From contig CAVPOB010000016.1 in NCBI GenBank assembly GCA_963706835.1, forward strand, positions 62,001 to 126,000: DNA of 64,000 nt. Reading direction: 5' to 3'. Position 1 is the stretch's first letter; each line of letters begins with the position of its first letter. The notes below the pieces were generated by a model that did no database searches, was not told where the DNA came from, and saw only the letters and a list, made by a program, of their open reading frames with translations. Source of the stretch: CAVXYG01 sp963706835 (lineage in GTDB: Bacteria; Actinomycetota; Actinomycetes; S36-B12; GCA-2699445). Made by a program: the position numbers and the translations under genes. Below, one piece after another: positions 44,389 to 54,054 of the stretch.

Positions 44389-45431
44389 AGCCACTGCAGG
44401 ACCGGCAGCGGGGTGCGACCCGGACCGCCAGCGCGCTGCTCGCGGCGGTCGTGGTCGTGGGGGTGGTGCTGCCGGTCCCGTTCGTGTCGGTGAAGCCAGG
44501 GCCGGTCTTCGATGTCCTGGCCGAGGCGGACGGTCGTCCGGTCGTGGACGTCACCGGGGCGCCGACCTACCCCACCGAGGGCCGCCTCGACATGGTGGTC
44601 GTGTTGCAGGAGGGTGGAACGGCGCCGCTGCCCATGCTCTCGGCGGTCGCGGCATGGCTGCTGCCCACGCGCACGGTCGAGCCCAAGGATGTGGTCTACC
44701 CGGAGGGACTGGAGCCCGAGGAAGGTCGGCAGATCGATCAGGCGCTGTTCGATTCCAGCATGAGCACCGCTCTGGCGGCCGCTGCGGATTACCTGGGACG
44801 ACCGGTGCAGACTGAGGCGGTCGTGCGCTCCGTCGAATCGGATGCTCCGGCGCAGGGGTCGCTGCAGTCCGGAGACGTCATCACAGCGGTGGCTGGCCAG
44901 CCGACCAGCACGTCGGCCGAGGTGGGGGCAGCCGTGGCGACGCAGCCACCGGGCTCCGCCATCGAGGTCGACTTCGTGCGCGACGGCGCCCCCTCCTCCG
45001 TGGTCATCGAGAGCGGCACACGCGCGGACAGCGCCTACCTGGGCGTCCTCGTCGTGAACACCTACACCTCCGACTTCGAGGTGGATATCTCGCTGGAGGG
45101 CATCGGCGGACCGAGCGCCGGGCTGGTCTTCGCGCTGGCCATCGTCGACTCCATGACACCGCAGCCGCTGCTGGCGGATGTCCATGTGGGCGGGACCGGC
45201 GCGATTGCCGCCGACGGCTCGGTCGGCCAGATCAGCGGCGTGGAGAAGAAGGCGGTTTCCGTGGCAGGGGCGGGTGCGGGGCTCTTCCTCGTCCCAGAGG
45301 GCAACTGCGCCGACCTGGCGGGCCGGATTCCCGATGGGCTCGAGGTGGCGGCTGTGGACAGCCTTGCGACAGCGATAGACTCGATCACCGCCTGGCGATC
45401 GGGCGATGGGGAGCTACCGGAATGTATGTAG
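44385..45431 (+). CDS. PDZ-domain Lon-like (S16) membrane protease (Rv3194c type)
   Basis: A 348-residue protein with an N-terminal signal anchor (ALLAAVVVVGVVLPVPF), a PDZ domain (residues about 130-215) and a C-terminal S16 Lon-type proteolytic domain. The catalytic Ser is in GGPSAGLVFALA (about residue 242), and the Lys in VEKKAVSVAGAG (about 287), the Ser-Lys dyad. There is no AAA+ module. It presumably cleaves substrates on the outer face of the membrane. It overlaps the small membrane gene upstream, and the UPF0182 gene follows 10 bp later, so the three make an operon. Confidence 0.88.
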   Translation: MKPLQDRQRGATRTASALLAAVVVVGVVLPVPFVSVKPGPVFDVLAEADGRPVVDVTGAPTYPTEGRLDMVVVLQEGGTAPLPMLSAVAAWLLPTRTVEPKDVVYPEGLEPEEGRQIDQALFDSSMSTALAAAADYLGRPVQTEAVVRSVESDAPAQGSLQSGDVITAVAGQPTSTSAEVGAAVATQPPGSAIEVDFVRDGAPSSVVIESGTRADSAYLGVLVVNTYTSDFEVDISLEGIGGPSAGLVFALAIVDSMTPQPLLADVHVGGTGAIAADGSVGQISGVEKKAVSVAGAGAGLFLVPEGNCADLAGRIPDGLEVAAVDSLATAIDSITAWRSGDGELPECM

Positions 45432-45441
45432 GTGGTGCGTT

Positions 45442-48412
45442 GTGACGTTCGGCATGCCCATGGGCGGCGGCGAGGGCTCAGGCTCCGGCGGTGGTCCCGT
45501 CGTGACCGAGGAGCAGCCGGCCGCTCGCGGTCGGGTCCTGGTCCCGACCCTGCTCATTTTGGGGTTGCTCGTCATTGGATGGGTGGTCTTCACCAGCATC
45601 TACACCGATTGGCTTTGGTTCTCCTCGGTGGAGAAGACGCAGGTCTTCCGGGTCCGCGTCCTGACCCAGTTGGGCCTGTTCGCGGCGTTCTCCCTTTTCA
45701 TGGGGGCTGCCATCCTGCTGAACATCTGGGTGGCCTACCGATCCCGGCCGGCCTTCTCCAACCTGACCGCCGAGCAGGCCTCGCTCGAGCGCTACCGGAT
45801 GTCGGTGGAGCCCTACCGAAAGCTGCTCGCCATCGGTGTGGCAGCGATGTTCGGCCTGATGACCGGTCTGTCGGCATCGGCGGAATGGCAGACCTTCCAG
45901 CTGTGGCGCAACGGCCAGGACTTCGGCAGCACCGACGCCCAGTTCGGCGCGGACATCGGATTCTTCGTCTTCAGCCTGCCCTGGCTGCGCTTCGTCGTCG
46001 GATATCTGTTCGCGCTGACGATGCTGTGCCTGATGGCAGCGTTCGCCGTCCACTACCTCTACGGCGGCATCCGGCTGCAGAGCTCGGGGCGGAGGTTCAG
46101 CCGCGCCGCGGTGGTCCACATCTCCGTGCTGGGGGCCGTGGCCATGCTGCTGAAGGCCGCCGCGTACTGGCTGGACCGGTTCGAACTCACGGTGCAGAGC
46201 AAGCAGTTGGTGCCGGGCTTCACCGGGCTGTCCTACACCGATGTCAACGCGGTGCTGCCGTCGCGCACCATCCTGACCTTCGCGGCGCTGATCGTCGCCG
46301 CACTCTTCATCGTGTCGGCCATCCGGGGATCGTTCGGACTGCCCCTCATCGGACTTGCCCTGCTGCTGGCCACCTCGCTGGTCATCGGCTGGGCCTACCC
46401 GGCCTTCGTGCAGTACTTCCAGGTGCGCCCCACGGAGTTGGAGCGGGAGTCGCCGTTCATCGACCGGAATATCCAGGCAACCCTGCAGGCCTATGACCTG
46501 CAGGATGTCCAGCGCATCGAATATGCCGGCAACGAGGTGGCCAGCATCGAGGCCATCAGCGAGGAGCGCGGCACGATCGAGGCCACCCGCCTGCTCGACC
46601 CGGCAGTGGTCAGCCCGACGTACCGGCAGTTGCAGCAGATTCGCGGCTTCTACGCGTTCCCCGACACTCTCGACGTCGACCGCTACGACGTGGATGGCAA
46701 GCGCGGCACGATCGTGGCGGTGCGCGAGCTGGACCTCGAGGGACTGCCGGTCGGGCAGCGCAACTGGACCAACGACACCACCGTGTTCACCCACGGCTTC
46801 GGCCTCGTCGCCGCCTACGACAACACGGCGCAGTCCAACGGCGCCCCACAGTTCGCCGAGTCCGACATCCCGCCGGTGGGCGTGCTCGACATCACGGAGC
46901 CGAGGATCTATTTCGGGGAGAAATCCCCGCTGTACTCGATCATCGGCGCGCCGGAAGGGGCCCCGCCGCAGGAGTTCGACTTCCCCGACGACACCAGCCC
47001 CAACGGCCAGCGCAACAACACCTACACCGGCTCCGGCGGCGCCCCGGTGGGCTCGCTGTTCAACAAGCTCGTGTTCGCAACAACCTTCCAGGACACCAAC
47101 ATCCTGCTGTCGGACCGGGTGAACCCGGAGTCGCGCATCCTGTGGGACCGCGATCCGCAGACGCGCATCAGCAAGGTGGCCCCCTGGCTGTCCCTGGACG
47201 GCGACCCCTATCCGGTTGTGGTGGATGGCCGCATCAAGTGGATCGTGGACGGGTTCACGACCAGCAACCAGTTCCCGAACGCCGCTCGCACGTCCCTGGT
47301 GGACGCCACCAGTGACTCCATCACCACCCGTACCGGCGGATCCATTGCTGCGGCCAGGGAGCGCATCAACTACATGCGCAACTCGGTCAAGGCCACCGTG
47401 GACGCCTACGACGGCACGGTCACCCTGTATGCCTGGGACGACACCGACCCGATACTGGCGGCCTGGCGGCAGACCTTCCCCGAACTGTTCGTAGACGTCG
47501 ACGACATGCCCGCCGAACTGCTGGCGCATGTGCGCTATCCGGAGGATCTGTTCAAGGTGCAGCGCACCATCTTCAGCCGCTACCACGTGCAGGACGCGAA
47601 CGCGTTCTACTCGGGCCAGGACTTCTGGATCATCCCGAACGACCCGACCCAGCCGACCACCGAATCGCTGCAGCCGCCGTACTACTTGACGCTGCAGATG
47701 CCCGGTACCGAATCGCCGTCCTTCTCGCTGACCACGGCGTTCTCGCCGAGCAGGCGGCAGACCCTGGCATCGTTCATGGCCGTCAACAGCGATCCGGGAG
47801 CGGACTACGGCACGATCAGGGTGCTGCAGTTGCCGCGGAACACGACGATCCCCGGCCCGACCCAGGTGCAGAACAACTTCGAGTCCGATCCGATCGTCGC
47901 CCAGCAGTTGTCGCTGCTGCGGCGGGGTGGTTCCGACGTCGTGCTCGGCAACCTGCTCAGCTTGCCGGTCGCCGACGGGATGCTCTACGTCGAGCCGGTC
48001 TACGTGCAGGCTGTTGGTGAGCAGGGCTTCCCGCTGCTGCGCAAGGTGCTCGTGGGCTACGGCCAGCGCGTCGCCATGGAGGACACGCTGCTGGAGGCCC
48101 TGGAGCGCGTCTTCGACGGCGCGCCCACCTCAGGCGGTGGGGACGGCGATGCGCCGCCGCCCGATGGCTCGGACCCGCAGGCCGCGCTGACCCAGGCGCT
48201 GCTGGACGCGCAGCTGGCCTATGACGATGGACAGGCGGCCCTGGCCAGCCGGCGACTTCGGGGCTTACGGCGAAGCGCAGGAGCGACTCAAGGAGGCGCT
48301 GGACCGCGCTGCCGCGGCCCAGGCCCAGTTGACCGGCGATGCCAGCCTGGAGGAGGCACCTGCGGAGGAGGAAGTGCCGCAGGAGGAGGTGCCTGAGGAG
48401 GCCGCCGCGTAG
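45442..48412 (+). CDS. UPF0182 membrane protein (Rv3193c type), C-terminus frameshifted
   Basis: A large UPF0182 protein with about seven N-terminal membrane segments (such as VLVPTLLILGLLVIGWVVF) and a long extracytoplasmic domain with motifs ERESPFIDRNIQATLQAY and YPEDLFKVQRTIFSRYHV. Family length is about 990 residues. The GTG at 45442 is chosen since AGGTGG precedes it. Near 48250 one extra base breaks the frame: ALASRRLRG as written becomes ALAAGDFGAYGEAQERLKEA when one A is removed. That restores the normal helical, acidic tail (EEAPAEEEVPQEE) ending at 48412, 989 residues. As written it ends at 48396. Confidence 0.88.
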
Positions 48413-48431
48413 AGGCGGCGCGGAGGACGAT

Positions 48432-48461
48432 TTGAGGTCCTTCCCACCAGTGACGTATGCT
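48432..48461 (+). promoter_or_regulatory. Promoter of initiator tRNA
   Basis: A TTGAGG -35 element (48432-48437) and a TATGCT -10 element (48456-48461) are 18 bp apart, 10 bp before the tRNA 5' end. An inverted repeat (CACCAG near 48445, CTGGTG near 48460) overlaps the -10. Confidence 0.55.
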
Positions 48462-48471
48462 GGTGGAACAC

Positions 48472-48545
48472 CGCGGGGTGGAGCAGTTCGGTAGCTCGCT
48501 GGGCTCATAACCCAGAGGTCGCAGGTTCAAATCCTGCCCCCGCTA
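48472..48545 (+). tRNA. tRNA-fMet (initiator), anticodon CAT
   Basis: The 74-nt gene folds as a cloverleaf. The anticodon loop CTCATAA has the CAT anticodon. Initiator marks are present: an unpaired first base (C1 against T72) and three G:C pairs at the base of the anticodon stem (GGG with CCC). The T loop is TTCAAAT. CCA is not encoded. A strong terminator follows, so this is a monocistronic unit. Confidence 0.95.
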
Positions 48546-48550
48546 CGAGA

Positions 48551-48592
48551 GAGAAGGGACCCGGCAAGCACGCCGGGTCCCTTCTCCTTTTC
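48551..48592 (+). terminator. Terminator after tRNA-fMet
   Basis: A perfect 15-bp stem (GAGAAGGGACCCGGC with GCCGGGTCCCTTCTC), a 6-nt loop (AAGCAC) and a CTTTTC tail, beginning 6 bp after the tRNA. Confidence 0.9.
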
Positions 48593-48657
48593 GGGACGCG
48601 TCCGCGGACCGGCCCAGCCGTATCGCCCCGCGGGCCGGCTTGGTCTTCGTTGCCCCC

Positions 48658-48777
48658 TGCGTTGATCGCGACGTTTCGATGGGACGTGGGCCGGTGCGCG
48701 CCTCGCCGACGTTGATCCTGCAGCGTTGATCGCGACGTTTCCCGGCGTGAGGGCCCCTTTTCGTCGCGATCAACGCC
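48658..48777. repeat. Repeat family B around GCGTTGATCGCGACG
   Basis: Direct copies at 48659-48676 and 48723-48740 share GCGTTGATCGCGACGTTT. A truncated copy ACGTTGATC lies at 48709. An inverted copy CGTCGCGATCAACGC lies at 48762-48776, giving a 15-bp perfect stem with the second copy. A second direct repeat, GGGGGCGTGCGTTGCG, occurs twice at about 48778-48812. This is the only content of the gap between tRNA-fMet and the convergent hypothetical gene. Confidence 0.75.
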
Positions 48778-48854
48778 GGGGGCGTGCGTTGCGCCGGGGG
48801 GCGTGCGTTGCGCGCGCCGGGCCGCGGGGCGATGAAGCGCCGCCGGAGCCCCCG

Positions 48855-49532
48855 CTAGGCGAAGGGGTCTGCGGCTGCTGCTCGGCGCCCCTCCTCGAAG
48901 AGTTCGAGAACAGCCTGCGCACTGCCGAGCTCGCGAACGGATCGGGCAGCGCCGAACGGCAGATTCCAGAAGGCGCCGGCTCGCCGTTGCCACGGCCCGA
49001 CATAGGCGTAGGGCTCGGCGATGAACTGGTCGCCGGGGGAGACGCCGTAGTTGATCTCGGCGACGGTGATCGCGACGTCGAAGTGCTCCGGCCACAGGAC
49101 CGGGGGCTCAGTGGCCGGGTCGGAGTAGCGCTCCAGGAAGGTGCGCAGCGCCTCATCCCCCCACGAGAATCCGCGCAGCACCTCATGGGCCGCCGCGTCA
49201 TCGACGGCGACATGAAAGGACGGATCGGTACCGGATCCGTCGTCGTACACCCCGATCGGCGGCCCCGCGTCGATGGTGATCTCGGCGGCGATCGAAGCGA
49301 TCGTCCCAGACAGCGGCACGGCGAACGGCCCCCAACGTCGATCTGCCACCAGCGACCCGGCCCGCACCGTGAGCCTGCTCGGGTCGCCCGGCAGCTCGTC
49401 TGTTGCGAACCCGCCGTCGGTCACGCTGAGTCGGATGCTGCCCGTGCGCCGGTATTGCGGACCGGCGAGGAGTTGCTCGGCGACGGCGTGCAGGCTGCGT
49501 CGGGTGGCGACCAGGGTGTCAAGGGCATTCAT
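48855..49532 (-). CDS. Conserved hypothetical protein
   Basis: A 225-residue protein I cannot place in a named family. It starts at the ATG at 49532; an upstream TTG is possible but lacks a site. It shows a repeated beta-strand pattern (GSIRLSVTDGGFATDELPGD, RLTVRAGSLVADRRWGPFAV) and a notable WPEHFDVAITVAEINYGVSPGD segment followed by EPYAYVGPW. Such WPEHFD proteins, as I recall, are widespread among actinobacteria. No signal peptide, membrane helix or catalytic motif is plain. Confidence 0.6.
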   Translation of the reverse strand: MNALDTLVATRRSLHAVAEQLLAGPQYRRTGSIRLSVTDGGFATDELPGDPSRLTVRAGSLVADRRWGPFAVPLSGTIASIAAEITIDAGPPIGVYDDGSGTDPSFHVAVDDAAAHEVLRGFSWGDEALRTFLERYSDPATEPPVLWPEHFDVAITVAEINYGVSPGDQFIAEPYAYVGPWQRRAGAFWNLPFGAARSVRELGSAQAVLELFEEGRRAAAADPFA

Positions 49533-49561
49533 ACCGCGATGCTTTCCCAACTGCAGGCGCC

Positions 49562-49600
49562 GGCAAGACGGCCCGCCAGCTCGGCTGCGGTCGTCTTGCC
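49562..49600. other. Inverted repeat in a 305-bp gap
   Basis: The arms GGCAAGACG (49562-49570) and CGTCTTGCC (49592-49600) are perfect complements. They lie upstream of the hypothetical gene at 49532 and could mark an operator or attenuator. The rest of the gap (49533-49837) has three CCCCGGCGCC-like repeats and no gene. Confidence 0.35.
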
Positions 49601-49837
49601 CGTGCCGCTCGCCTGATTCGGGCGAGGAGTCTCACCTCGATCCGTGCCCCGGCGCCCGTATCGTGCCCCGGCGCCGTCGAAGTCCCCGGCGCCCGCGCTT
49701 GTGCCGACGCCGCCGCTGCGTCGCCAGCGCAGCGCCCGGCTGACGCCCCACCCTGCGCTCGCGGCGAGAGACCCGCCTGCCCGCAGCCCCGGCCAGGACC
49801 TGGAGCCTGCGCTCGGCGTGCAGCGCGGATCGCCCGG

Positions 49838-50755
49838 TCACACCTCCAGGGGGACGCCGGTCTCCTCTTGCGAGACCTGCCAGAGGGCCTCGATGGCCGC
49901 ACTGGCGCCGGGTCGCAGGACGGGGAGTCGCACTGCCGGGCCGTTGTTCACGAATCGAGGTCCGTAGAACTCGCCGCCGCGTGCTGCAGGATCGGTTGCC
50001 GCCCGGATCTGCGGCATGGCGCCGCGGGCCACGTCCATACCGGTGTGGGCAGCCATCCAGACCCAGAAGGGCCCCATCACGCCGCCGCCACCCTCGCGTA
50101 CCGTGCGCGTCTGCAGATCGCTGTGGGACAGGCCGGGGTGGGCGATCAGGCTCTTCGCCGAGACACCGGCCCGTTCGAAGCGCTGCTGGAGCCCGAGCCC
50201 GAAGTGGTAGTTGGCGAGCTTGGAGTCGCCGTACGCCCGCCACGGGTCGTACTTGCCGCGCGGATGGGGATTGGACGCATCGACTGGGCGGCCGAAGTGA
50301 TGGGCAGTGGATGTGACGGTCACGACCCGGCCGGCCGGTGCGGCCAGGAGGGCGGGCAGCAGCACCGCGGTGAAGGTCCAGTGGCCGAGGTGGTTGACGC
50401 CGAACTGCATCTCGTAGCCGTCCTCAGTGCGCCGTTCCGGCAAAGCCATGAGGCCGGCATTGTTGATGAGGATGTCGATGGCGGGGTGCTCGGCTAGAAC
50501 CTCTCGAGCCGACCGCTGCACCGACTCCTGCGATGCGAGGTCGAGGGATACCAGATCCAGGGACGCGGCCGGAACCTCTCGGATGATCGCGGCCACGGCT
50601 TGCTCGGCCTTCGCCTCGTCACGCACGGCCATCACCACGTGGGCGCCCTTGCCGGCCAGCGCCTTGGCCGTCTCCAGGCCCAGTCCGCCGTTCGCGCCGG
50701 TCACGACGGCTGTGCGGCCGGACAAGTCGGGGATCGACTCGGATGTGTACGCCAT
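49838..50755 (-). CDS. Short-chain dehydrogenase/reductase
   Basis: A 305-residue SDR of the retinol-dehydrogenase/WWOX-like group. It has the NADP-binding TGANGGLGLETAKAL (residues about 19-33), NNAGLMALP, a Ser in VVTVTSTAHHFG and the YGDSK active site (Y-x3-K), all in order. It reduces or oxidises a hydroxyl or carbonyl on an unknown substrate. It lies 76 bp downstream of the RetSat-like oxidoreductase in the same direction, which suggests a shared lipid or isoprenoid substrate. Confidence 0.87.
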   Translation of the reverse strand: MAYTSESIPDLSGRTAVVTGANGGLGLETAKALAGKGAHVVMAVRDEAKAEQAVAAIIREVPAASLDLVSLDLASQESVQRSAREVLAEHPAIDILINNAGLMALPERRTEDGYEMQFGVNHLGHWTFTAVLLPALLAAPAGRVVTVTSTAHHFGRPVDASNPHPRGKYDPWRAYGDSKLANYHFGLGLQQRFERAGVSAKSLIAHPGLSHSDLQTRTVREGGGGVMGPFWVWMAAHTGMDVARGAMPQIRAATDPAARGGEFYGPRFVNNGPAVRLPVLRPGASAAIEALWQVSQEETGVPLEV

Positions 50756-50831
50756 GACGGGCTCCTGCTCCTTCGCGGTCCGTCCATCATGACCGGCGCC
50801 GGGCAGCGGGGCACATCTGATCGCGCCGCGC

Positions 50832-52457
50832 TCAACGACGCGGGGCGAGCACCCTTCGAGGCGACAGGCCGACGGCGCCCGGCAGCACGCGCACGGCGCT
50901 CGGCCCCATGACCACGGACGCGGTGATCGCGCCTGACATCAGTGCCGACACCACGCCGCAGAAGAGGATGTCCTGACCGGTCAGGTAGAGGCCGCGGATC
51001 GGAGTGCGGGCCTGCAGCCAGGTCTGTTCGAAGCGCTGCGGCGTGTGCTCCAGGCCGTAGACCTGGCCCCGGGTGTATCCGGTGAACTCCGCCGTCGACA
51101 GCGGGGTGGACAGCTCGTGGTAGGCGACCCGCCCGCGGATCTGCGGCACCTGCCGGTACAGCTCCGCCAGCAGCGCCTGTTCCAGGTCGGACTTGAACTC
51201 CTCGTAGGCTGCGCCGCGCTTGCGCCACGGCGTGCCCTCCCACCGCCGGAACCAGTCGAAGGGCGCCAGCGTGATGACGTCGATGGTGGACTTGCCGGGG
51301 TAGCGCCGCTGCCAGTCCGGGTCCTTCGCCGAGGGGAAGGAGATGTAGGTCACGGGGAAGTCCGTGTTGGGCCCGGCGAGGTAGCCGGCCAGGCTCGCGT
51401 CGTGGTCGTAGTCCCGGTACACCCACAGATTCGTCTGCTCCAGGCCCAACTCCTCAGTGGTGCCCCGCAGACCCACGTAGAGGCCCAAGTGGGCGACGGC
51501 AGGCTGCAGCGCGGCCGCCTTGCCAGTGATCGGGAGGCGCTGCGCGGCCTCGCGGGGGAGGAGTCGGCCGAACGTGGCATGGACGCCGGCCGCGCTGATC
51601 ACCCGATCGGCCAGCATCTCGTCCCCGTTGACCATGCGGACACCGATCGCCCGGTCCCGGTGCAGCAGGATCTGCTCCACCTCGGCATCGACCACGACCG
51701 CGCCGCCCGCGCGCTCGATCACTGGTGCGATGGTGTCGGCGATCCGCCAGGCGCCCCCGACCGGGAAGCTGGCGCCGCCCAGGTAGTGCTGCGCCACCGC
51801 GGCATGCATGCCGAAGCTGGATTGCCCCGGTGGGAGTCCGTAGTCGCCCCACTGCCCGGTCAGCACCCCGGCAAGGCGCGCATCGGTGATGAACTCGCCG
51901 AGCACGGATGCGGTGGTCCGGCTGAATGCCCGGCGCCCAGGCCGACTCGCCGCGATTGCGAGCGGCTGCAGGGCACGGGGGAGATTGCGCGGGAGGAACA
52001 GCAGCGGGATGTCACCCGACGCGGCTCGGATGCGTCGCAGGTACTCGTCGATCTGTGCCCCAGCGGTGGGGAAGGACCGCAGCAACTCCTCGCGGAAGGG
52101 TCCAGCACCGGCGACGAAGTCGTAGTGCTCCGCGCCGACGATGATGCGGTCGTGGGGGCTCTGCATCTGCGCCCACTGCAGTTGGCCGTCGGTCACGGTG
52201 TCGAACAGCCGCCGCAAGGGGGAGTCCCGCTTGTGCACCCCGCCCACGTAGTGCACGCCGACATCCCACTCGTAGCCGCGACGCCGGTAGGAGTGGGTGA
52301 ATCCGCCCGCCGTGTAGTGCCGCTCCAGCACCAGGACCCGCTGGCCCGACCGGGCCAGGAGCGCAGCCGCTGTCAGTCCGCCCAGGCCGGAGCCGATGAC
52401 GATGGTGTCGTAGGACGGATCGAGGCGAGCGGCGCGGTATCGCGTGCCGACCAGCAT
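50832..52457 (-). CDS. RetSat/CrtISO-like FAD-dependent oxidoreductase
   Basis: A 541-residue FAD enzyme of the phytoene-desaturase/all-trans-retinol saturase family. The N-terminal dinucleotide fold is DTIVIGSGLGGLTAAALLAR, then LERHYTAGGFTHSYRR. The C-terminal FAD segment is GLYLTGQDILFCGVVSALMSGA. Such enzymes saturate or isomerise carotenoid- or retinoid-like polyenes. The ATG at 52457 is chosen because the family begins close to the FAD fold; the frame continues 125 residues upstream, but that part is low-complexity. It is followed by the SDR gene, a possible partner. Confidence 0.85.
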   Translation of the reverse strand: MLVGTRYRAARLDPSYDTIVIGSGLGGLTAAALLARSGQRVLVLERHYTAGGFTHSYRRRGYEWDVGVHYVGGVHKRDSPLRRLFDTVTDGQLQWAQMQSPHDRIIVGAEHYDFVAGAGPFREELLRSFPTAGAQIDEYLRRIRAASGDIPLLFLPRNLPRALQPLAIAASRPGRRAFSRTTASVLGEFITDARLAGVLTGQWGDYGLPPGQSSFGMHAAVAQHYLGGASFPVGGAWRIADTIAPVIERAGGAVVVDAEVEQILLHRDRAIGVRMVNGDEMLADRVISAAGVHATFGRLLPREAAQRLPITGKAAALQPAVAHLGLYVGLRGTTEELGLEQTNLWVYRDYDHDASLAGYLAGPNTDFPVTYISFPSAKDPDWQRRYPGKSTIDVITLAPFDWFRRWEGTPWRKRGAAYEEFKSDLEQALLAELYRQVPQIRGRVAYHELSTPLSTAEFTGYTRGQVYGLEHTPQRFEQTWLQARTPIRGLYLTGQDILFCGVVSALMSGAITASVVMGPSAVRVLPGAVGLSPRRVLAPRR

Positions 52458-52876
52458 GGTGTTGCCTGCCTTCCTGCTTGGACCGCGAGGTGCGGTGCTC
52501 GCCATCCCCAGCACGCCCATCGCCGGTTCGCCAAGCGCCGACCGACCCCGTTGCTGGGCGACGCTGCGAGCGTGACCGGATGGCCGACTGATGGACATGG
52601 AGCCTTCCCGCGGGGCGACATCGGCGTTCCGGAACGGCGCCACGGGCAACACGTACCCCGTGGCGCGGTGCTCGTGCTGGCGGTGCTCGGGCGGTCGAGT
52701 CGCATGCAGTTCCGGTCTGCCATCGCTCGCCTGGCCGGCCATATGCGCCTCCCTGGGGCCCGGCGGTGCCGGGTGGCGCCCCGACCGTAGCACCGGTGTC
52801 CCGCCGCTGCTGGCGTCGGAAGTCCCGGACATGATGCGATGCCGTCATGACGCAGACCGCGAGCCGCTGAGCTGCC
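52458..52876. other. 419-bp divergent promoter region
   Basis: This region separates the RetSat-like gene from the HhH-PHP gene. The reading frame of the former is open across it but its content is compositionally poor and not clearly coding. I see no repeat, RNA or small gene in it. Confidence 0.4.
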
Positions 52877-53914
52877 ATGGATCCGGCCGACACCCTGGAT
52901 CGCGTCGCGTTCCTGCTTGAGCGCGACGGAGCCGACCGCTTCCGCTGGCGGGCCTACCGCCGTGCGGCATCCGCCATTCGGGAGGCGGGGGATGCCCGGG
53001 TGGCCGCGTTGGCGGAACAGGGTGCGCTCACCGAACTGCCGCACGTCGGTGCGAAGACCGCGGCGCTGACCGCGGAGGTACTTGCAGGGCGGCAGCCGGA
53101 AATGTTGCGCCGTCTGGAGGACGCGGCGCGAAACCCGGTATGCCCTGGCGGCGAGGCGATCGTGGCGCTGCTGCGCGGCGATTGCCACATGCACAGCGAC
53201 GCCTCCGACGGCACGGTTCCGGCGGCGGTGATGGCGCGCGCCGCCCGGGACGACGTGCTGGGCGGCCGGGGGCACGAGTGGGCGGTGCTCACCGATCACT
53301 CCCCGCGGCTGAAGGTGGCCAACGGGTTGTCCGCGGACCGCCTGCGGGCCCAGGTCGAGGATGTGGCCCGGCTGAACGAGTCGCTGGCCCCGTTCCGATT
53401 GCTCACCGGCATCGAGGTGGACATCCTCGATGACGGCTCGTTGGATCAGGATCCGGACCTGTTGGCGCAGTTGGATGTCGTGGTCGCCTCGGTGCATTCC
53501 CATCTGCGCATGGACGCCGCCGCCATGACGGCTCGCATGATCCGGGCCGTCCAGGACCCGAACGTGGACATCCTCGGCCACTGCACGGGGCGGCTGGTGG
53601 CCGGCGGCCGCGGCACCAGGCCGCCCTCGCAGTTCGATGCCGAGGCGGTCTTCGCCGTCTGCAAGCGCAGCGGTGTCGCGGTGGAGATCAACGCCCGGCC
53701 GGAGCGACAGGATCCGCCGCGGGCCCTGCTGAGAATGGCGGCGCAGACAGGATGTGTCTTCGCGCTCGACACCGACGCCCACGCCCCCGGGCAACTGGAC
53801 TGGCAGCCGTACGGGGCGCAGCGGGCCGAGGCGTGCGGGGTGCGCCCCGAGCAGATCGTCACCACCTGGCCGTTGGGGCAGGTGCAGGCTTGGACCGCTC
53901 GGTACGACTCCTGA
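52877..53914 (+). CDS. Helix-hairpin-helix/PHP-domain phosphoesterase (PolX-C-like)
   Basis: A 345-residue protein joining an N-terminal HhH region (residues about 1-80, RWRAYRRAASAIREAG and LPHVGAKTAALTAEVL) to a PHP domain. Metal ligands are evident: GDCHMHSDASDG, LTDHS, GIEVDI, SVHSH, LGHCTGR and LDTDAHAP. This is the arrangement of the C-terminal half of PolX DNA polymerases, but without the polymerase domain. It probably acts on DNA 3' ends or another phosphoester. The C-terminus is complete. Confidence 0.85.
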   Translation: MDPADTLDRVAFLLERDGADRFRWRAYRRAASAIREAGDARVAALAEQGALTELPHVGAKTAALTAEVLAGRQPEMLRRLEDAARNPVCPGGEAIVALLRGDCHMHSDASDGTVPAAVMARAARDDVLGGRGHEWAVLTDHSPRLKVANGLSADRLRAQVEDVARLNESLAPFRLLTGIEVDILDDGSLDQDPDLLAQLDVVVASVHSHLRMDAAAMTARMIRAVQDPNVDILGHCTGRLVAGGRGTRPPSQFDAEAVFAVCKRSGVAVEINARPERQDPPRALLRMAAQTGCVFALDTDAHAPGQLDWQPYGAQRAEACGVRPEQIVTTWPLGQVQAWTARYDS

Positions 53915-54054
53915 GCGCTAGTGGAGCCCATCGCGATTGGGCAGTGTGGTGGGCTCCGGCGCCTGCGGGTGGAGCGAGCGGGGGGCCGGTTGCTTCCCGG
54001 TGTCCGTCGGATCAAGCAACGTGGGCGGCCTCATCCCGCTGCCCCGGGGGGACG

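Noticed and set aside
45478..47586. A 702-codon minus-strand frame opposite the UPF0182 gene
   Set aside because: It has Gln/His/Arg-rich content typical of antisense to GC-rich genes, no recognisable motif, and the plus-strand gene is clearly real.
48472..48854. Integration site of a mobile element at tRNA-fMet
   Set aside because: No integrase, no partial duplicate of the tRNA 3' end and a normal terminator follow; the gap holds only short repeats.
52458..52832. 125-residue N-terminal extension of the RetSat-like enzyme
   Set aside because: The extension is low in complexity, has no domain or signal peptide, and the family starts right before the FAD fold.
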